NCBI RefSeq assembly: GCF_024810105.1 | Contig: NZ_JANUDX010000001.1 | Span: 744,001-808,000, forward strand | DNA: 64,000 nt | Direction: 5' to 3' | Origin: Stenotrophomonas sp. BIGb0135 | GTDB taxonomy: Bacteria; Pseudomonadota; Gammaproteobacteria; Xanthomonadales; Xanthomonadaceae | Position numbers and translations under genes: made by a program | Notes under the pieces: generated by a model | Told to the model about the DNA's origin: nothing | Database searches by the model: none | Seen by the model: only the letters and a program-made list of their open reading frames with translations | Shown here: positions 27,945-37,689 of the stretch, piece by piece | Layout of the letters: each line of letters opens with the position of its first letter | How positions within the stretch are numbered: the stretch's first letter is position 1

Positions 27945-30776
27945 GTGGACAATCTACTGAAGCAGTTTGCGCAGTCTTCGCAGCTCGCCGGCGGCAACGC
28001 CTCCTATATCGAGGATCTGTACGAGCAGTACCTCGTTTCTCCGGACAGTGTCGATCCCAAATGGAAGACCTACTTCGACGGCTTCAAGGGCCGCGAAGCC
28101 GGTGACATTCCGCACTCGGCCGTCATCGCCCACATCACCGACGCTGCCAAGAACGCTGTCAACAGCGGTTCGGCCACCGGTGCCGGCGATGAGCGCGAGC
28201 GCAATGTCGGCCGTCTGATCACCGCCTACCGTTCGCGTGGCCACCTCGGTGCCCGCCTGGACCCGCTGGGCCTGACCCCGCCGACCAACCCGCCGGACCT
28301 GGGGCTGCCGTTCCACAGCCTGTCCGAGAGCGACCTGGGCAGCGAGTTCAGCACCGGCGGCATCGCCGGCCAGCCGCGGATGAAACTGCGCGACCTGCTG
28401 GAGCGCCTGAAGAAGACCTACACCGGCTCGATCGGTGCGGAATTCATGCACATCTCCGAGGTCGAGCAGCGCCAGTGGCTGTACCAGCGTCTGGAAACGG
28501 CCGGTGGCAACTACAACCTGGATGCCGACACCCAGCGCCGCACCCTGGAGCGCCTGACCGCGGCCGAAGGCCTGGAGCGCTACCTGCACACCAAGTACGT
28601 CGGCCAGAAGCGCTTCTCGCTGGAAGGCGGCGATGCGCTGATCCCGATGATGGACACCATCATCCGTGACGCCGGCAAGGATGGCGTCAAGGACGTGGTG
28701 ATCGGCATGGCCCACCGCGGCCGCCTGAACGTGCTGGTCAACACGCTGGGCAAGAGCCCGCGCAAGCTGTTCGACGAGTTCGAAGGCAAGTTCGAGCACG
28801 ACGACCACGCTTCGGCCGGTGACGTGAAGTACCACATGGGCTTCTCCGCCGACGTCTCCACCCCGGGCGGCGCCGTCCACCTGGCGCTGGCGTTCAACCC
28901 GTCGCACCTGGAAATCGCCGACCCGGTCGTGGCCGGCAGCGTGCGCTCGCGCCAGGAACGTCGTGGCGATACCGCCCGCAAGCAGGTGATGCCGATCCTG
29001 ATCCACGGCGACGCGGCCTTCTCCGGCCAGGGCGTGGTGATGGAGCTGTTCCAGATGTCCCAGGCCCGCGGCTTCGCCGTCGGTGGCACGGTGCACATCG
29101 TGGTCAACAACCAGGTCGGTTTCACCACCTCCAACCCGCTGGACACGCGCTCCACGCGCTATGCCACCGACGTGGCCAAGATGATCGCCGCGCCGGTGCT
29201 GCACGTGAACGGGGATGACCCGGAAGCGGTCGTGTTCGCCGCGCAGCTGGCCTTCGAGTTCCGCCAGAAGTTCGCCAAGGACGTGGTCATCGATCTGATG
29301 TGCTACCGCCGTTGGGGCCACAACGAGGCCGACGAACCGGCGATCACCCAGCCGCTGATGTACCAGGTGATCCGCAAGCACCAGACGACCCGCGAGCTGT
29401 ACGCCGCGGCGCTGGAAGCTGCCGGCGTGATCGAAGCGGGCGGCGGCAAGGCGATGGTCGATGCCTACCGCAACAAGCTCGATGCCGGTGAAGTGACCAC
29501 CGAGCTGGCCCAGGTCGAAAAGACCCCGGCCACCAGCAGGATGTACGTCGATTGGCCCAAGCTGCTCAACGGCAAGCTCTCCGACGCGGTCTCCACCGCC
29601 GTCGGCATGGAGAAGGTCAAGCAGCTCGCCACGCTGATCAACACCGTGCCCGAAGGCGTGGAACTGCACTCGCGCGTGGCCAAGGTGTACGACGACCGTC
29701 GCAAGATGGCTGCCGGCGAGATCCCGGGCGACTGGGGCTTCGCCGAAAACCTGGCGTACGCCACCGTCCTGGACGAAGGCAACAGCCTGCGCCTGGTCGG
29801 CCAGGACGTCGGCCGCGGTACGTTCACCCACCGCCACGCGATCCTGCACGACCAGAAGACCGACAACTACTACCTGCCGCTGCGCCAGCTGGTCGAGTCG
29901 CCGGAACAGGCCACCATCATCGATTCGCTGCTCAGCGAAGAAGCGGTGATGGCCTATGAGTACGGCTTCTCCACCACCGATCCGAACACCCTGTGCATCT
30001 GGGAAGGCCAGTTCGGCGACTTCGCCAACGGCGCCCAGGTGGTGATCGATCAGTTCATCGCTGCCGGCGAAGCCAAGTGGGGCCGCATCACCGGCCTGAC
30101 CCTGCTGCTGCCGCACGGTTACGAAGGCCAGGGCCCGGAGCACAGCTCCGCACGCCTGGAGCGTTTCCTGCAGCTGTGCGCGCTGGAGAACATGCTGGTG
30201 TGCGTGCCGTCGACCCCGGCGCAGGCGTACCACATGCTGCGTCGCCAGATGCGCATGACCACCCGCAAGCCGCTGATCGTGATGTCGCCCAAGTCGCTGC
30301 TGCGCCACAAGCTGGCCGTGTCCAGCCTGGAAGAACTGGCCAATGGCGAGTTCCAGCACCTGATCGGCGATGCCAACGCAGAGGCCAAGAAGGTCAAGCG
30401 CGTGGTGCTGTGCTCGGGCAAGGTCTACTACGACCTGCTGGAAGACCAGACCAAGCGTGGCCAGGACGATGTGGCCATCATCCGCGTCGAACAGCTGTAC
30501 CCGTTCCCGCGCGTGGCCCTGGCCGCAGAACTGAAGAAGTACGGCAAGGCGGCCGATGTGGTGTGGTGTCAGGAAGAGCCGCAGAACCAGGGTGCCTGGT
30601 ACCAGATCCGCCATCACCTGCAGGCCTGCCTGGCCGATGGCCAGAGCATCCATTACGCAGGTCGCGCCCGTTCGGCGTCGCCGGCCGCTGGACACATGGC
30701 GGACCACATCATCGAACAGCAGAAGCTGATCGCCGATGCCCTGGTCAACCCGTTCAACGACTCGGTCGCTGAATAA
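27945..30776 (+). CDS. sucA: 2-oxoglutarate dehydrogenase E1 component
   Basis: 943-residue thiamine-diphosphate-dependent decarboxylase of the TCA cycle. N-terminal segment [21 protein letters not shown], His region [18 protein letters not shown], ThDP/Mg site [17 protein letters not shown] (about residue 356), C-terminal domain with [13 protein letters not shown]. The start is a GTG at 27945 ([14 protein letters not shown]), which matches the family N-terminus; the ribosome-binding site is weak, and the in-frame upstream sequence (from 27711) overlaps the GNAT gene in another frame. First gene of sucA-sucB-lpd. Confidence 0.96.
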   Translation: MDNLLKQFAQSSQLAGGNASYIEDLYEQYLVSPDSVDPKWKTYFDGFKGREAGDIPHSAVIAHITDAAKNAVNSGSATGAGDERERNVGRLITAYRSRGHLGARLDPLGLTPPTNPPDLGLPFHSLSESDLGSEFSTGGIAGQPRMKLRDLLERLKKTYTGSIGAEFMHISEVEQRQWLYQRLETAGGNYNLDADTQRRTLERLTAAEGLERYLHTKYVGQKRFSLEGGDALIPMMDTIIRDAGKDGVKDVVIGMAHRGRLNVLVNTLGKSPRKLFDEFEGKFEHDDHASAGDVKYHMGFSADVSTPGGAVHLALAFNPSHLEIADPVVAGSVRSRQERRGDTARKQVMPILIHGDAAFSGQGVVMELFQMSQARGFAVGGTVHIVVNNQVGFTTSNPLDTRSTRYATDVAKMIAAPVLHVNGDDPEAVVFAAQLAFEFRQKFAKDVVIDLMCYRRWGHNEADEPAITQPLMYQVIRKHQTTRELYAAALEAAGVIEAGGGKAMVDAYRNKLDAGEVTTELAQVEKTPATSRMYVDWPKLLNGKLSDAVSTAVGMEKVKQLATLINTVPEGVELHSRVAKVYDDRRKMAAGEIPGDWGFAENLAYATVLDEGNSLRLVGQDVGRGTFTHRHAILHDQKTDNYYLPLRQLVESPEQATIIDSLLSEEAVMAYEYGFSTTDPNTLCIWEGQFGDFANGAQVVIDQFIAAGEAKWGRITGLTLLLPHGYEGQGPEHSSARLERFLQLCALENMLVCVPSTPAQAYHMLRRQMRMTTRKPLIVMSPKSLLRHKLAVSSLEELANGEFQHLIGDANAEAKKVKRVVLCSGKVYYDLLEDQTKRGQDDVAIIRVEQLYPFPRVALAAELKKYGKAADVVWCQEEPQNQGAWYQIRHHLQACLADGQSIHYAGRARSASPAAGHMADHIIEQQKLIADALVNPFNDSVAE

Positions 30777-30819
30777 CCCCCTCCCTCATTCTAGAAAAGA
30801 CAAACCAGGAAGCTCCCGC

Positions 30820-32028
30820 ATGGCCACCGAAGTCAAAGCCCCGGTACTGCCCGAATCCGTCGCCGACGGCACCATCGCCACCTGGCACAAGAAGGTCGGC
30901 GATGCCGTCAAGCGCGATGAAAACCTGCTTGATCTGGAAACCGACAAGGTCGTCCTGGAAGTGCCGTCGCCGGTCGATGGCGTGCTGAAGGAGATCAAGT
31001 TCGAGGTGGGCGCCACCGTGACCTCCAGCCAGGTCGTGGCCGTCATCGAAGAAGGCGCCGCGGCGGCTGCCCCGGCTGCGGAAGAGAAGAAGGCCGAGGC
31101 CGCCCCGGCAGCCGCAGCACCTGCTGCCGCTGCGCCGGCCGCTGCCGCCGCGCCGGCCCCGGCCGCCAAGTCCTCCGCCGATGCCCTGCCCCCGGGTGCC
31201 CGCTTCACCGCGATCACCGAAGGCGTGAACCCGGCCGACGTGGACGGCACCGGCCGTCGCGGCGCGGTGACCAAGGAAGACATCGTCAACTTCGCCCGCA
31301 ACGGCGGCGCCGGCAAGGCCGGTGGCGCACGTCCGGAAGAACGCGTGCCGATGACCCGCATCCGCAAGCGCATCGCCGAGCGCCTGATGCAGTCCAAGAA
31401 CAGCACGGCCATGCTGACCACCTTCAACGAGGTCGACCTGTCCAAGGTCTCGGCCGCGCGCAAGGACCTGCAGGACGAGTTCGTCAAGGCCCATGGCATC
31501 AAGCTCGGCTTCATGAGCTTCTTCGTGAAGGCCGCCGCCAACGCACTGCAGCGCTTCCCGCTGGTCAACGCCTCGATCGACGGCGACGACGTCATCTATC
31601 ACGGCTACTCGGACATCTCCATCGCCGTGTCGACCGACAAGGGTCTGGTGACCCCGGTGCTGCGCAACGTCGAGCGCATGTCGTTTGCCGACATCGAGAA
31701 GACCATCGCCGACTACGCCAAGAAGGCCCGTGACGGCAAGCTGAGCCTGGAAGAACTGCAGGGCGGCACCTTCACCGTGACCAACGGCGGCACCTTCGGC
31801 TCGCTGCTGTCGACCCCGATCATCAACCCGCCGCAGAGCGCCATCCTGGGCATGCACGCCATCAAGGAGCGTCCGATCGCCCAGAACGGCCAGGTCGTGA
31901 TCGCGCCGATGATGTACCTGGCGCTGTCCTACGACCACCGCATCATCGATGGCAAGGACTCGGTGCAGTTCCTGGTGGACATCAAGAACCAGCTGGAAAA
32001 CCCGGGCCGCATGCTGTTCGGCCTGTAA
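30820..32028 (+). CDS. sucB: Dihydrolipoyllysine succinyltransferase (E2)
   Basis: 402-residue core subunit of 2-oxoglutarate dehydrogenase. Lipoyl domain (1-80) with the lipoylated Lys in [11 protein letters not shown] (about Lys43); Ala/Pro-rich flexible linker (about 86-120); peripheral E3-binding domain ([13 protein letters not shown]... [10 protein letters not shown], about 123-160); catalytic acyltransferase domain (about 170-402) with the active-site [18 protein letters not shown] precedes the ATG. It starts 43 bp after sucA. Confidence 0.97.
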   Translation: MATEVKAPVLPESVADGTIATWHKKVGDAVKRDENLLDLETDKVVLEVPSPVDGVLKEIKFEVGATVTSSQVVAVIEEGAAAAAPAAEEKKAEAAPAAAAPAAAAPAAAAAPAPAAKSSADALPPGARFTAITEGVNPADVDGTGRRGAVTKEDIVNFARNGGAGKAGGARPEERVPMTRIRKRIAERLMQSKNSTAMLTTFNEVDLSKVSAARKDLQDEFVKAHGIKLGFMSFFVKAAANALQRFPLVNASIDGDDVIYHGYSDISIAVSTDKGLVTPVLRNVERMSFADIEKTIADYAKKARDGKLSLEELQGGTFTVTNGGTFGSLLSTPIINPPQSAILGMHAIKERPIAQNGQVVIAPMMYLALSYDHRIIDGKDSVQFLVDIKNQLENPGRMLFGL

Positions 32029-32035
32029 GACCGCC

Positions 32036-32063
32036 TACCCCTCCGCGCCTGCGCGGAGGGGTA
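32036..32063 (+). terminator. Hairpin between sucB and lpd
   Basis: Perfect 12-bp stem TACCCCTCCGCG / CGCGGAGGGGTA with a 4-base loop, 7 bp after the sucB stop. It is followed by TTGGTTTTA rather than a clean T-run, so it is more likely a partial terminator or RNA-processing/stability stem than a full stop before lpd. Confidence 0.6.
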
Positions 32064-32157
32064 TTGGTTTTACGGCACGGTGCACCCTGCTCTCTCCCCG
32101 GCGCCTGCGCGCCACCGGCTTCGACCGAAGCTCGGGACTGCAACAAGGAATATCTCA

Positions 32158-33594
32158 ATGGCTGAACAATTCGACGTCGTCGTCATCGGTGCCGGCCCGG
32201 CCGGCTACCATGCCGCCATCCGCGCCGCGCAGCTGGGTCTGAAGACCGCCTGCATCGACGCTGCCCTGGGCAAGGACGGCAAGCCGGCCCTCGGTGGCAC
32301 CTGCCTGCGCGTGGGCTGCATTCCGTCCAAGGCGCTGCTGGATTCCTCGCGCCAGTTCTGGAACATGGGCCACATCTTTGGCGACCACGGCATCAGCTTC
32401 AAGGACGCCAAGATCGACGTCGAAGCGATGGTTGGCCGCAAGGACAAGATCGTCAAGCAGTTCACCGGCGGCATCGGCATGCTGTTCAAGGCCAACAAGG
32501 TCACCGCCTATTACGGCTTCGGTGAGCTGCAGCCGGGCAACGTGGTCAAGGTCACCCAGCACGATGGCGCCATCGTCGAGCTCAAGGGCACCAACGTGAT
32601 CATCGCCGCCGGTTCGGATTCGATCGAACTGCCGTTCGCCAAGTTCGACGGCGAGACCATCGTCGACAACGTCGGCGGCCTGGACTTCACCGAGGTCCCC
32701 GCCCGCCTGGCCGTGATCGGCGCCGGCGTGATCGGCCTGGAACTGGGCAGCGTCTGGAAGCGCCTGGGTTCGGAAGTGACCATCCTGGAAGCCCTGCCGG
32801 ACTTCCTGGCCGCCGCCGATACCGAGGTGGCCAAGGCGGCCGCCAAGGAATTCAAGAAGCAGGGCCTGGACATCCGCCTGGGGGCCAAGGTCTCCAAGGC
32901 CGAAGTGACCGCCAAGGGCAAGAAGAAGGAAGTCGCCCTGACCTACACCGACGCCGAAGGCGAGAAGAGCCTGATCGTGGACAAGCTGCTGGTGGCCGTC
33001 GGCCGTCGCGCCGCGACCAAGGGCCTGCTGGCCGAAGGCACCGGCGTCAAGATCAACGAGCGCGGCCAGATCGAAGTGGACGACCACTGCCACACCGGCG
33101 TGGATGGCGTCTGGGCGGTCGGTGACTGCGTGCGCGGGCCGATGCTGGCGCACAAGGGCTTCGAGGAAGGCATCGCGGTGGCCGAACTGATCGCGGGCCT
33201 GCCGGGCCACGTCAACTTCGACACCATCCCGTGGGTCATCTACACCGAGCCGGAGCTGGCCTGGGTCGGCAAGACCGAGCAGCAGTTGAAGGCCGAAGGC
33301 ATCCCGTACAAGGCCGGCAGCTTCCCGTTCGCCGCCAACGGCCGTGCCGTGGCGATGATCGAGCCGGCCGGTTTCGTGAAGGTGCTGGCGCATGCCGAAA
33401 CCGATCGCATCCTGGGCATGCACCTGGTCGGCGCCAACGTCTCCGAACTGGTCCACGAAGGTGTGCTGACCATGGAGTTCAGCGGCTCGGCCGACGACCT
33501 GGCGCGCATCTGCCACGCCCACCCGTCGCTGTCCGAAGCCGTGCACGACGCCGCCATGGCCGTGAGCAAGCGCGCCATCCACAAGGCGAACTGA
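32158..33594 (+). CDS. lpd: Dihydrolipoamide dehydrogenase (E3)
   Basis: 478-residue FAD/NAD flavoenzyme shared by 2-oxo-acid dehydrogenase complexes. FAD motif VVIGAGPAGYHAAIRA (about 8-23), redox-active disulfide in GGTCLRVGCIPSKALLDS (about 45-62), NAD motif VIGAGVIGLELGSVWKRLG (about 185-203), C-terminal catalytic His-Glu in CHAHPSLSEAVHDA. Third gene of the suc operon, 129 bp after sucB with the hairpin between. It may also serve the orphan fused E1 at 40558-42837. Confidence 0.97.
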   Translation: MAEQFDVVVIGAGPAGYHAAIRAAQLGLKTACIDAALGKDGKPALGGTCLRVGCIPSKALLDSSRQFWNMGHIFGDHGISFKDAKIDVEAMVGRKDKIVKQFTGGIGMLFKANKVTAYYGFGELQPGNVVKVTQHDGAIVELKGTNVIIAAGSDSIELPFAKFDGETIVDNVGGLDFTEVPARLAVIGAGVIGLELGSVWKRLGSEVTILEALPDFLAAADTEVAKAAAKEFKKQGLDIRLGAKVSKAEVTAKGKKKEVALTYTDAEGEKSLIVDKLLVAVGRRAATKGLLAEGTGVKINERGQIEVDDHCHTGVDGVWAVGDCVRGPMLAHKGFEEGIAVAELIAGLPGHVNFDTIPWVIYTEPELAWVGKTEQQLKAEGIPYKAGSFPFAANGRAVAMIEPAGFVKVLAHAETDRILGMHLVGANVSELVHEGVLTMEFSGSADDLARICHAHPSLSEAVHDAAMAVSKRAIHKAN

Positions 33595-33616
33595 TCGCCC
33601 TGCGGATCGTGTAACG

Positions 33617-33643
33617 AAAAACCCCGCCAAGGCGGGGTTTTTT
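33617..33643 (+). terminator. Terminator after lpd
   Basis: AAAAACCCCGCC-AA-GGCGGGGTTTTTT: a 12-bp stem including the A/T run, 22 bp after the lpd stop, ending the sucA-sucB-lpd unit. Confidence 0.93.
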
Positions 33644-33735
33644 GTGCGTGCTTGCCCGGTGGCAACCACTGCCGGCGGCGCCTCGAACATGGCTCCGGTG
33701 GTCCGGGCTGCTGGCGGGCGCGTCGACCCTCTCTG

Positions 33736-33759
33736 GTAGCGCCGGCCGCTGGCCGGCAC
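33736..33759 (+). repeat. SMAG-like palindrome
   Basis: GTAGCGCCGGCCGCTGGCCGGCAC, followed by TAC, close to the end of the DUF1963 gene; same stem family as the one at 7513. Confidence 0.7.
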
Positions 33760-33775
33760 TACCGGCGCGATTCAG

Positions 33776-34651
33776 TCAGCAGCACTGCAAGCCCAGCCAG
33801 GTCTGCGACAGATCCCGCGCGGCCAGGTCCTGCCGGCGGACCCAGGCGTACAGCATTCCCGAATCGCCCCACATCGCCTCGTCGTCCGAATCCAGCTGCA
33901 GCAGCATCGCCCAGTCGGCCACACCAGCCGCCAGCGCAGCGGCGCGGGGATCGCCATATCCGCTCGGGTCGCCGCAATACAGGCCATGGCTGACCAGCTG
34001 CGCTTCCAGTGCCATGTCGCCCTGCACGTTATGCGACCACCCGCCCAGGCCGTGCCGCTCGCGCGGCGTCGGGGAGCCCAGGTCGGCGATATCCTCCACC
34101 AGTGCGTAGTAGCCCTCCTCGGCCGCGTCGTCCCAGCCCAGCCCGGCGTCACGCAGCGCCTGCGCCACCTCTTCGCCCTCGGACGTAAACGAATGCGGCA
34201 GGCTCCAGGCCTGATGGAACGCCAACGCGGACGGTACCAACGCGGCCTCCGCATCCGGCGGAGGCAGGCGCCGCAACCCGTCCGCGTCGAACAGGCCGAT
34301 GACATGCCCACTGCGATCGGCCGGGTCATAGCCCCACGGTTGCGTCTCGGTGTCGTAGAAGAACGACAGCACGCCCTGTGCGGGCAGATCCAGCCCGCAC
34401 TGCAGACCCTGCACGTCGGCCAGGTTGATCTGCAGCAGGAAATCCAGCGCCCTGCCCTTGTGGTTAGGCCATTCAAAGCCGGCGGGGACATCCGGCCCGC
34501 CGCCGATCCGCGATGCGCCGATCGGTGCATCCGTCTGCGCGCGGCGACTGAACCGTACGCGCGGCCGCAGCCACGGCCGCGGCACGCCGACATGCGCGCC
34601 GAACCCATGCGATGCGCAGAGCGCGGTGAATTCGTGTTGAGTCAGCGTCAT
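33776..34651 (-). CDS. DUF1963 (YwqG-like) protein
   Basis: 291-residue soluble protein of the DUF1963/YwqG family. Typical blocks: SRIGGGPDVPAGFEWPNH, LDFLLQINLADVQG, GVLSFFYDTETQPWGYDP and a C-terminal MLLQLDSDDEAMWGDSGMLY. Family members occur near immunity and toxin genes but no partner is visible here and no biochemical role is established. Start chosen at 34651 with GGAGGTGG just upstream; in-frame sequence further upstream is not family-like. Confidence 0.85.
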   Translation of the reverse strand: MTLTQHEFTALCASHGFGAHVGVPRPWLRPRVRFSRRAQTDAPIGASRIGGGPDVPAGFEWPNHKGRALDFLLQINLADVQGLQCGLDLPAQGVLSFFYDTETQPWGYDPADRSGHVIGLFDADGLRRLPPPDAEAALVPSALAFHQAWSLPHSFTSEGEEVAQALRDAGLGWDDAAEEGYYALVEDIADLGSPTPRERHGLGGWSHNVQGDMALEAQLVSHGLYCGDPSGYGDPRAAALAAGVADWAMLLQLDSDDEAMWGDSGMLYAWVRRQDLAARDLSQTWLGLQCC

Positions 34652-34774
34652 GACCACCTCCCTGTCTGAAAGCAGACAGCAGTCTAGGCGCAGCACCGAC
34701 AAAACCGGTAGAGCGCGTCGCTGGCCGGCTCCACGCAATGTCCACGAGCCGGCCACCGGCCGTGCCCATCGACA

Positions 34775-35038
34775 TCACGTACGTGTCCGGATCGTCTCCG
34801 GCGCGGCCGCAGCCGGCACCTTCGGTGCGTCCTCACAGACCCGATGCTGCGCGACCACCTCGCCCACTTTCCATTCCTTCACCACCCGGCAGTGTTGCTT
34901 CGGCGCGTTCTTGCCAGCCGCAGGCTCGGCACCCACCTGACCAGGTTGCTGCCGTTCCACCCACGCCTTGGGCGGTTCGGCGGCGAACGCAGGCGCCGCC
35001 AACCACAGCGCGACCAGTCCAGCGCACAGCCGGCTCAT
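34775..35038 (-). CDS. Small exported protein of unknown function
   Basis: 87-residue protein with a clear signal peptide (MSRLCAGLVALWLAAPAFAA). The mature part is polar, ends in APKVPAAAAPETIRTRT and contains two Cys (QHCRVVKEW and HRVCEDAP), which could pair. Its start overlaps the stop of the upstream small membrane gene by 4 bp (ATGA), so the two are translationally coupled. Function unknown. Confidence 0.7.
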   Translation of the reverse strand: MSRLCAGLVALWLAAPAFAAEPPKAWVERQQPGQVGAEPAAGKNAPKQHCRVVKEWKVGEVVAQHRVCEDAPKVPAAAAPETIRTRT

Positions 35039-35250
35039 GCGGCCACCGGGCCGCCGCCCAGCATCCGCGCCGGCAGCATGAACAGCGCGCGCAGGAACGC
35101 GAACAACGCCGAGAAGGTGATCCCGACCAGGCGGAACGGCAGGCTCAGCAGCCACACGAACGGCCAGGCCACCAACGCCAGGATCGCCAGCGGCCAGCAC
35201 AGCACGAACAGCAGGCACCACACGCCCAGCGCGAACAGGGTCGTCATCAT
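35035..35250 (-). CDS. Small membrane protein
   Basis: 71-residue protein with two long hydrophobic stretches (FALGVWCLLFVLCWPLAILA and WLLSLPFRLVGITFSALFAF) that make up nearly the whole chain, so it is probably a two-helix inner-membrane protein. GGAGA lies just upstream of a tandem ATG-ATG; either can be the start. Coupled by ATGA overlap to the small exported protein gene. No recognised family. Confidence 0.68.
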   Translation of the reverse strand: MMTTLFALGVWCLLFVLCWPLAILALVAWPFVWLLSLPFRLVGITFSALFAFLRALFMLPARMLGGGPVAA

Positions 35251-35397
35251 CGGTCTCCACCGCACGGGGCGTCATTGCCCACGGCTCTACACTGCGACCG
35301 CGCCGATCGGCCGGCAAGCCGCATGCGACGAACATCGACCAGCGCCGACGAACGTGGGAATACGCGGATGAATAACAGCACGACACAGCGGAAGGGG

Positions 35398-36050
35398 GCA
35401 GAGCCGAGCCATGCTCGGCTGCCTACACGCGGAGGTAGAGCCGAGCCATGCTCGGCTGACCAAAGGCGGGAGGTAGAGCCGAGCCATGCTCGGCTGACGC
35501 ACCCGGAGCGCTGCCGGAAGAGCAGCCGAGCATGGCTCGGCTCTACCCTGCTCCGGGACCGGTGCTGCGGCGTACCGCCCAACGGTCGTCACCTCCCGGG
35601 TTGGATTCACCCGATTCACCGAAGTGCAGCCCACCTCCAACACCACCGCCAAGGTACAAGGGGGTAGAGCCGAGCCATGCTCGGCTGACCATAGGCAGGA
35701 AGGTAGAGCCGAGCCACGCTCGGCTGGCCAAAGGCGGGGGGTAGAGCCGAGCCATGCTCGGCTGACCATAGGCAGGAAGGTAGAGCCGAGCCATGCTCGG
35801 CTGACCATAGGCGGGAGGTAGAGCCGAGCCACGCTCGGCTGACCAAAGGCGGGAGGTAGAGCCGAGCCATGCTCGGCTGACGCGCCCGGCGCGCTGCGGG
35901 AAGAGCAGCCGAGCATGGCTCGGCTCTACCCTGCTCCGGGACCGGTGCCGCGGCGTACCGCCCAACGGTCGTCACCTCCCGGGTTGGATTCGCCGGATTC
36001 GCCTTCACCCGATTCACCAGAGTGCAGCCCACGGCCAACACCACCGCAGG
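35398..36050. repeat. SMAG palindrome array with block duplication
   Basis: Eleven 23-bp GTAG-headed palindromes (GTAGAGCCGAGCCATGCTCGGCT or variants). Forward units start at 35398, 35435, 35473, 35664, 35703, 35741, 35780, 35818 and 35856; inverted units are at 35524-35546 and 35907-35929. Six of them form a tandem series with 38-39 bp period. The segment from 35473 to about 35650 recurs, offset by 383 bp, at 35856 to about 36050, including a shared non-palindromic stretch (CTGCTCCGGGACCGG...). The array fills most of the gap between the small envelope genes and the dnaB 3' end; no gene is credible in it. Confidence 0.93.
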
Positions 36051-36060
36051 GCCTGCGGCG

Positions 36061-37485
36061 TTATTCGAACGACCCCACCGAATCGTGCGACAGGTTGTCG
36101 AAGCGGGTGTATTCGCCGAAGAACTTGAGTTTGCACGAGCCGGTCGGACCGCCTCGGTGCTTGCCGATGATGATCTCGGCCAGGCCCTTGTCCGGCGAGT
36201 TTTCCTTGTTGTAGTAGTCGTCGCGGTAGATGAACACGATCATGTCCGCGTCCTGCTCGATAGCGCCGGATTCACGAAGGTCGGCCATCACCGGGCGCTT
36301 GTCGGTACGCGTTTCCAGCGAGCGGTTGAGCTGGGACAGCGCAATCACCGGCACGTTGAGCTCCTTGGCCAGGCCCTTCAACGAACGCGAGATCTCCGAG
36401 ATTTCCGTCGCGCGGTTTTCGCTGTTGCCCGGCACGCTCATCAGCTGCAGGTAGTCGATCACGATCAGGCCCAGGTCGTGCTCGCGCTTGAGGCGGCGGC
36501 ACTTGGAGCGCAGGATTTCCGGCGACACGCCTGGCGTGTCGTCGATGAAGATCTTGGTTTCCTTCAGCATCCGGATCGCGCCGGTGACCCGGCTCCAGTC
36601 CTCGTCTTCCAGCTGGCCGGTACGCAGGCGCTGGGCGTTGATCCGGCCGTTGGAGGAAATCAAGCGCATCGCCAGCTGCGAGGCGGACATTTCCATCGAG
36701 AACACCGCCACGCCCTTCTTGGACTTGATCGCGGCGTATTCGGCGATGTTCAGGGCGAAGGTGGTCTTGCCCATGGCCGGACGCGCGGCCAGGATGATCA
36801 GGTCGGTCGGCTGCAGGCCGGAGGTCATCGCATCGAAGTCGGCATAGCCGGTCGGCAGGCCGGTGATGTTGCCACCGTTCTCGAAGCGGTTGCGCAGCTC
36901 TTCGAAGGCGTCCTTCAGCGCGCCGGGCATCGCCACGAAATCGGTGCGGCCACGTGCGCCCTGCTCGGCGATCGCGAACACCGACTTTTCCGCCGCCGAG
37001 AGCAGCTCGCTGCTTTCGCGGCCTTCGGGCTGGAAGCCGTCGTTGACGATATCGGTGCCGACCTGGATCAGCTGGCGCAGCACCGCCTTGTCGCGCACGA
37101 TCTCGGCGTAGGCGGCAATGTTGGCCGCCGACGGCGTGGTGCTGGCCAGTTCGATCAGGTAGGCGCCATCACCCACCAGCTCCATCCGGCCCTGCGATTC
37201 GAACCACTCTCCCAGGGTCACCGCATCGAACGGACGATCGCGCTCGGACAACTCGCGGATCGCGCGGTAGATCATCTGGTGATCGCGGCGGTAGAAGTCG
37301 GTCTCGGTCAGCTGGTCGTTGACCCGGTCGTAGCTCTCCGGTGCCAGCATCAACCCGCCCAGCACCGCCTGTTCGGCCTCGATCGAATGCGGCGGCACGC
37401 GCAACTGGTCGATCCGCGATTCGTCGCGGTCGAAGCGGTCACCGCGGTCTTTGCGGTCGGAACGGAAGCCAGAACGGGCAGACAT
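36061..37485 (-). CDS. dnaB: Replicative DNA helicase
   Basis: 474-residue hexameric replication-fork helicase. N-terminal primase-interacting domain (about 20-125, PPHSIEAEQAVLGGLMLAPE), linker, RecA-like domain with Walker A ARPAMGKTTFALNIAEY (about 225-241), GVAVFSMEMSASQLAMRL, Walker B LGLIVIDYLQLMS and arginine-finger segment FIYRDDYYNKENS. No Shine-Dalgarno sequence is visible before the ATG at 37485; the upstream open frame is not homologous. A DnaA-box-like site lies 77 bp upstream. Confidence 0.97.
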   Translation of the reverse strand: MSARSGFRSDRKDRGDRFDRDESRIDQLRVPPHSIEAEQAVLGGLMLAPESYDRVNDQLTETDFYRRDHQMIYRAIRELSERDRPFDAVTLGEWFESQGRMELVGDGAYLIELASTTPSAANIAAYAEIVRDKAVLRQLIQVGTDIVNDGFQPEGRESSELLSAAEKSVFAIAEQGARGRTDFVAMPGALKDAFEELRNRFENGGNITGLPTGYADFDAMTSGLQPTDLIILAARPAMGKTTFALNIAEYAAIKSKKGVAVFSMEMSASQLAMRLISSNGRINAQRLRTGQLEDEDWSRVTGAIRMLKETKIFIDDTPGVSPEILRSKCRRLKREHDLGLIVIDYLQLMSVPGNSENRATEISEISRSLKGLAKELNVPVIALSQLNRSLETRTDKRPVMADLRESGAIEQDADMIVFIYRDDYYNKENSPDKGLAEIIIGKHRGGPTGSCKLKFFGEYTRFDNLSHDSVGSFE

Positions 37486-37561
37486 GTGGGGGTGTACTTC
37501 CTGCAGTGCGGAGCATGGGGCATGGTAGGCACGTAGCGACCGCCCCAGCCATGCACAACCC

Positions 37562-37570
37562 TGTGGATAA
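37562..37570 (-). promoter_or_regulatory. DnaA-box-like site upstream of dnaB
   Basis: TTATCCACA on the minus strand, an exact match to the consensus DnaA box, in the dnaB upstream region. One site only; a chance match is possible, since a 9-mer is expected now and then in 64 kb. Confidence 0.4.
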
Positions 37571-37689
37571 GCGGTGGATGAGCTGGGCATACCGGTAGTG
37601 CCGGCAGCATCGGCCGCAAGCGTCGCATTTAGTGCGACAGACGCCGTTGCGGCGCCCGTCGTCCTGCCATTATCGCAGAAGCACCCGGC

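Noticed and set aside
35664..35878. Regular 38-39 bp repeat resembling a CRISPR array
   Set aside because: The repeated units are SMAG palindromes and the intervening 15-16 bp are nearly identical to each other, so there are no unique spacers. No cas genes are near.
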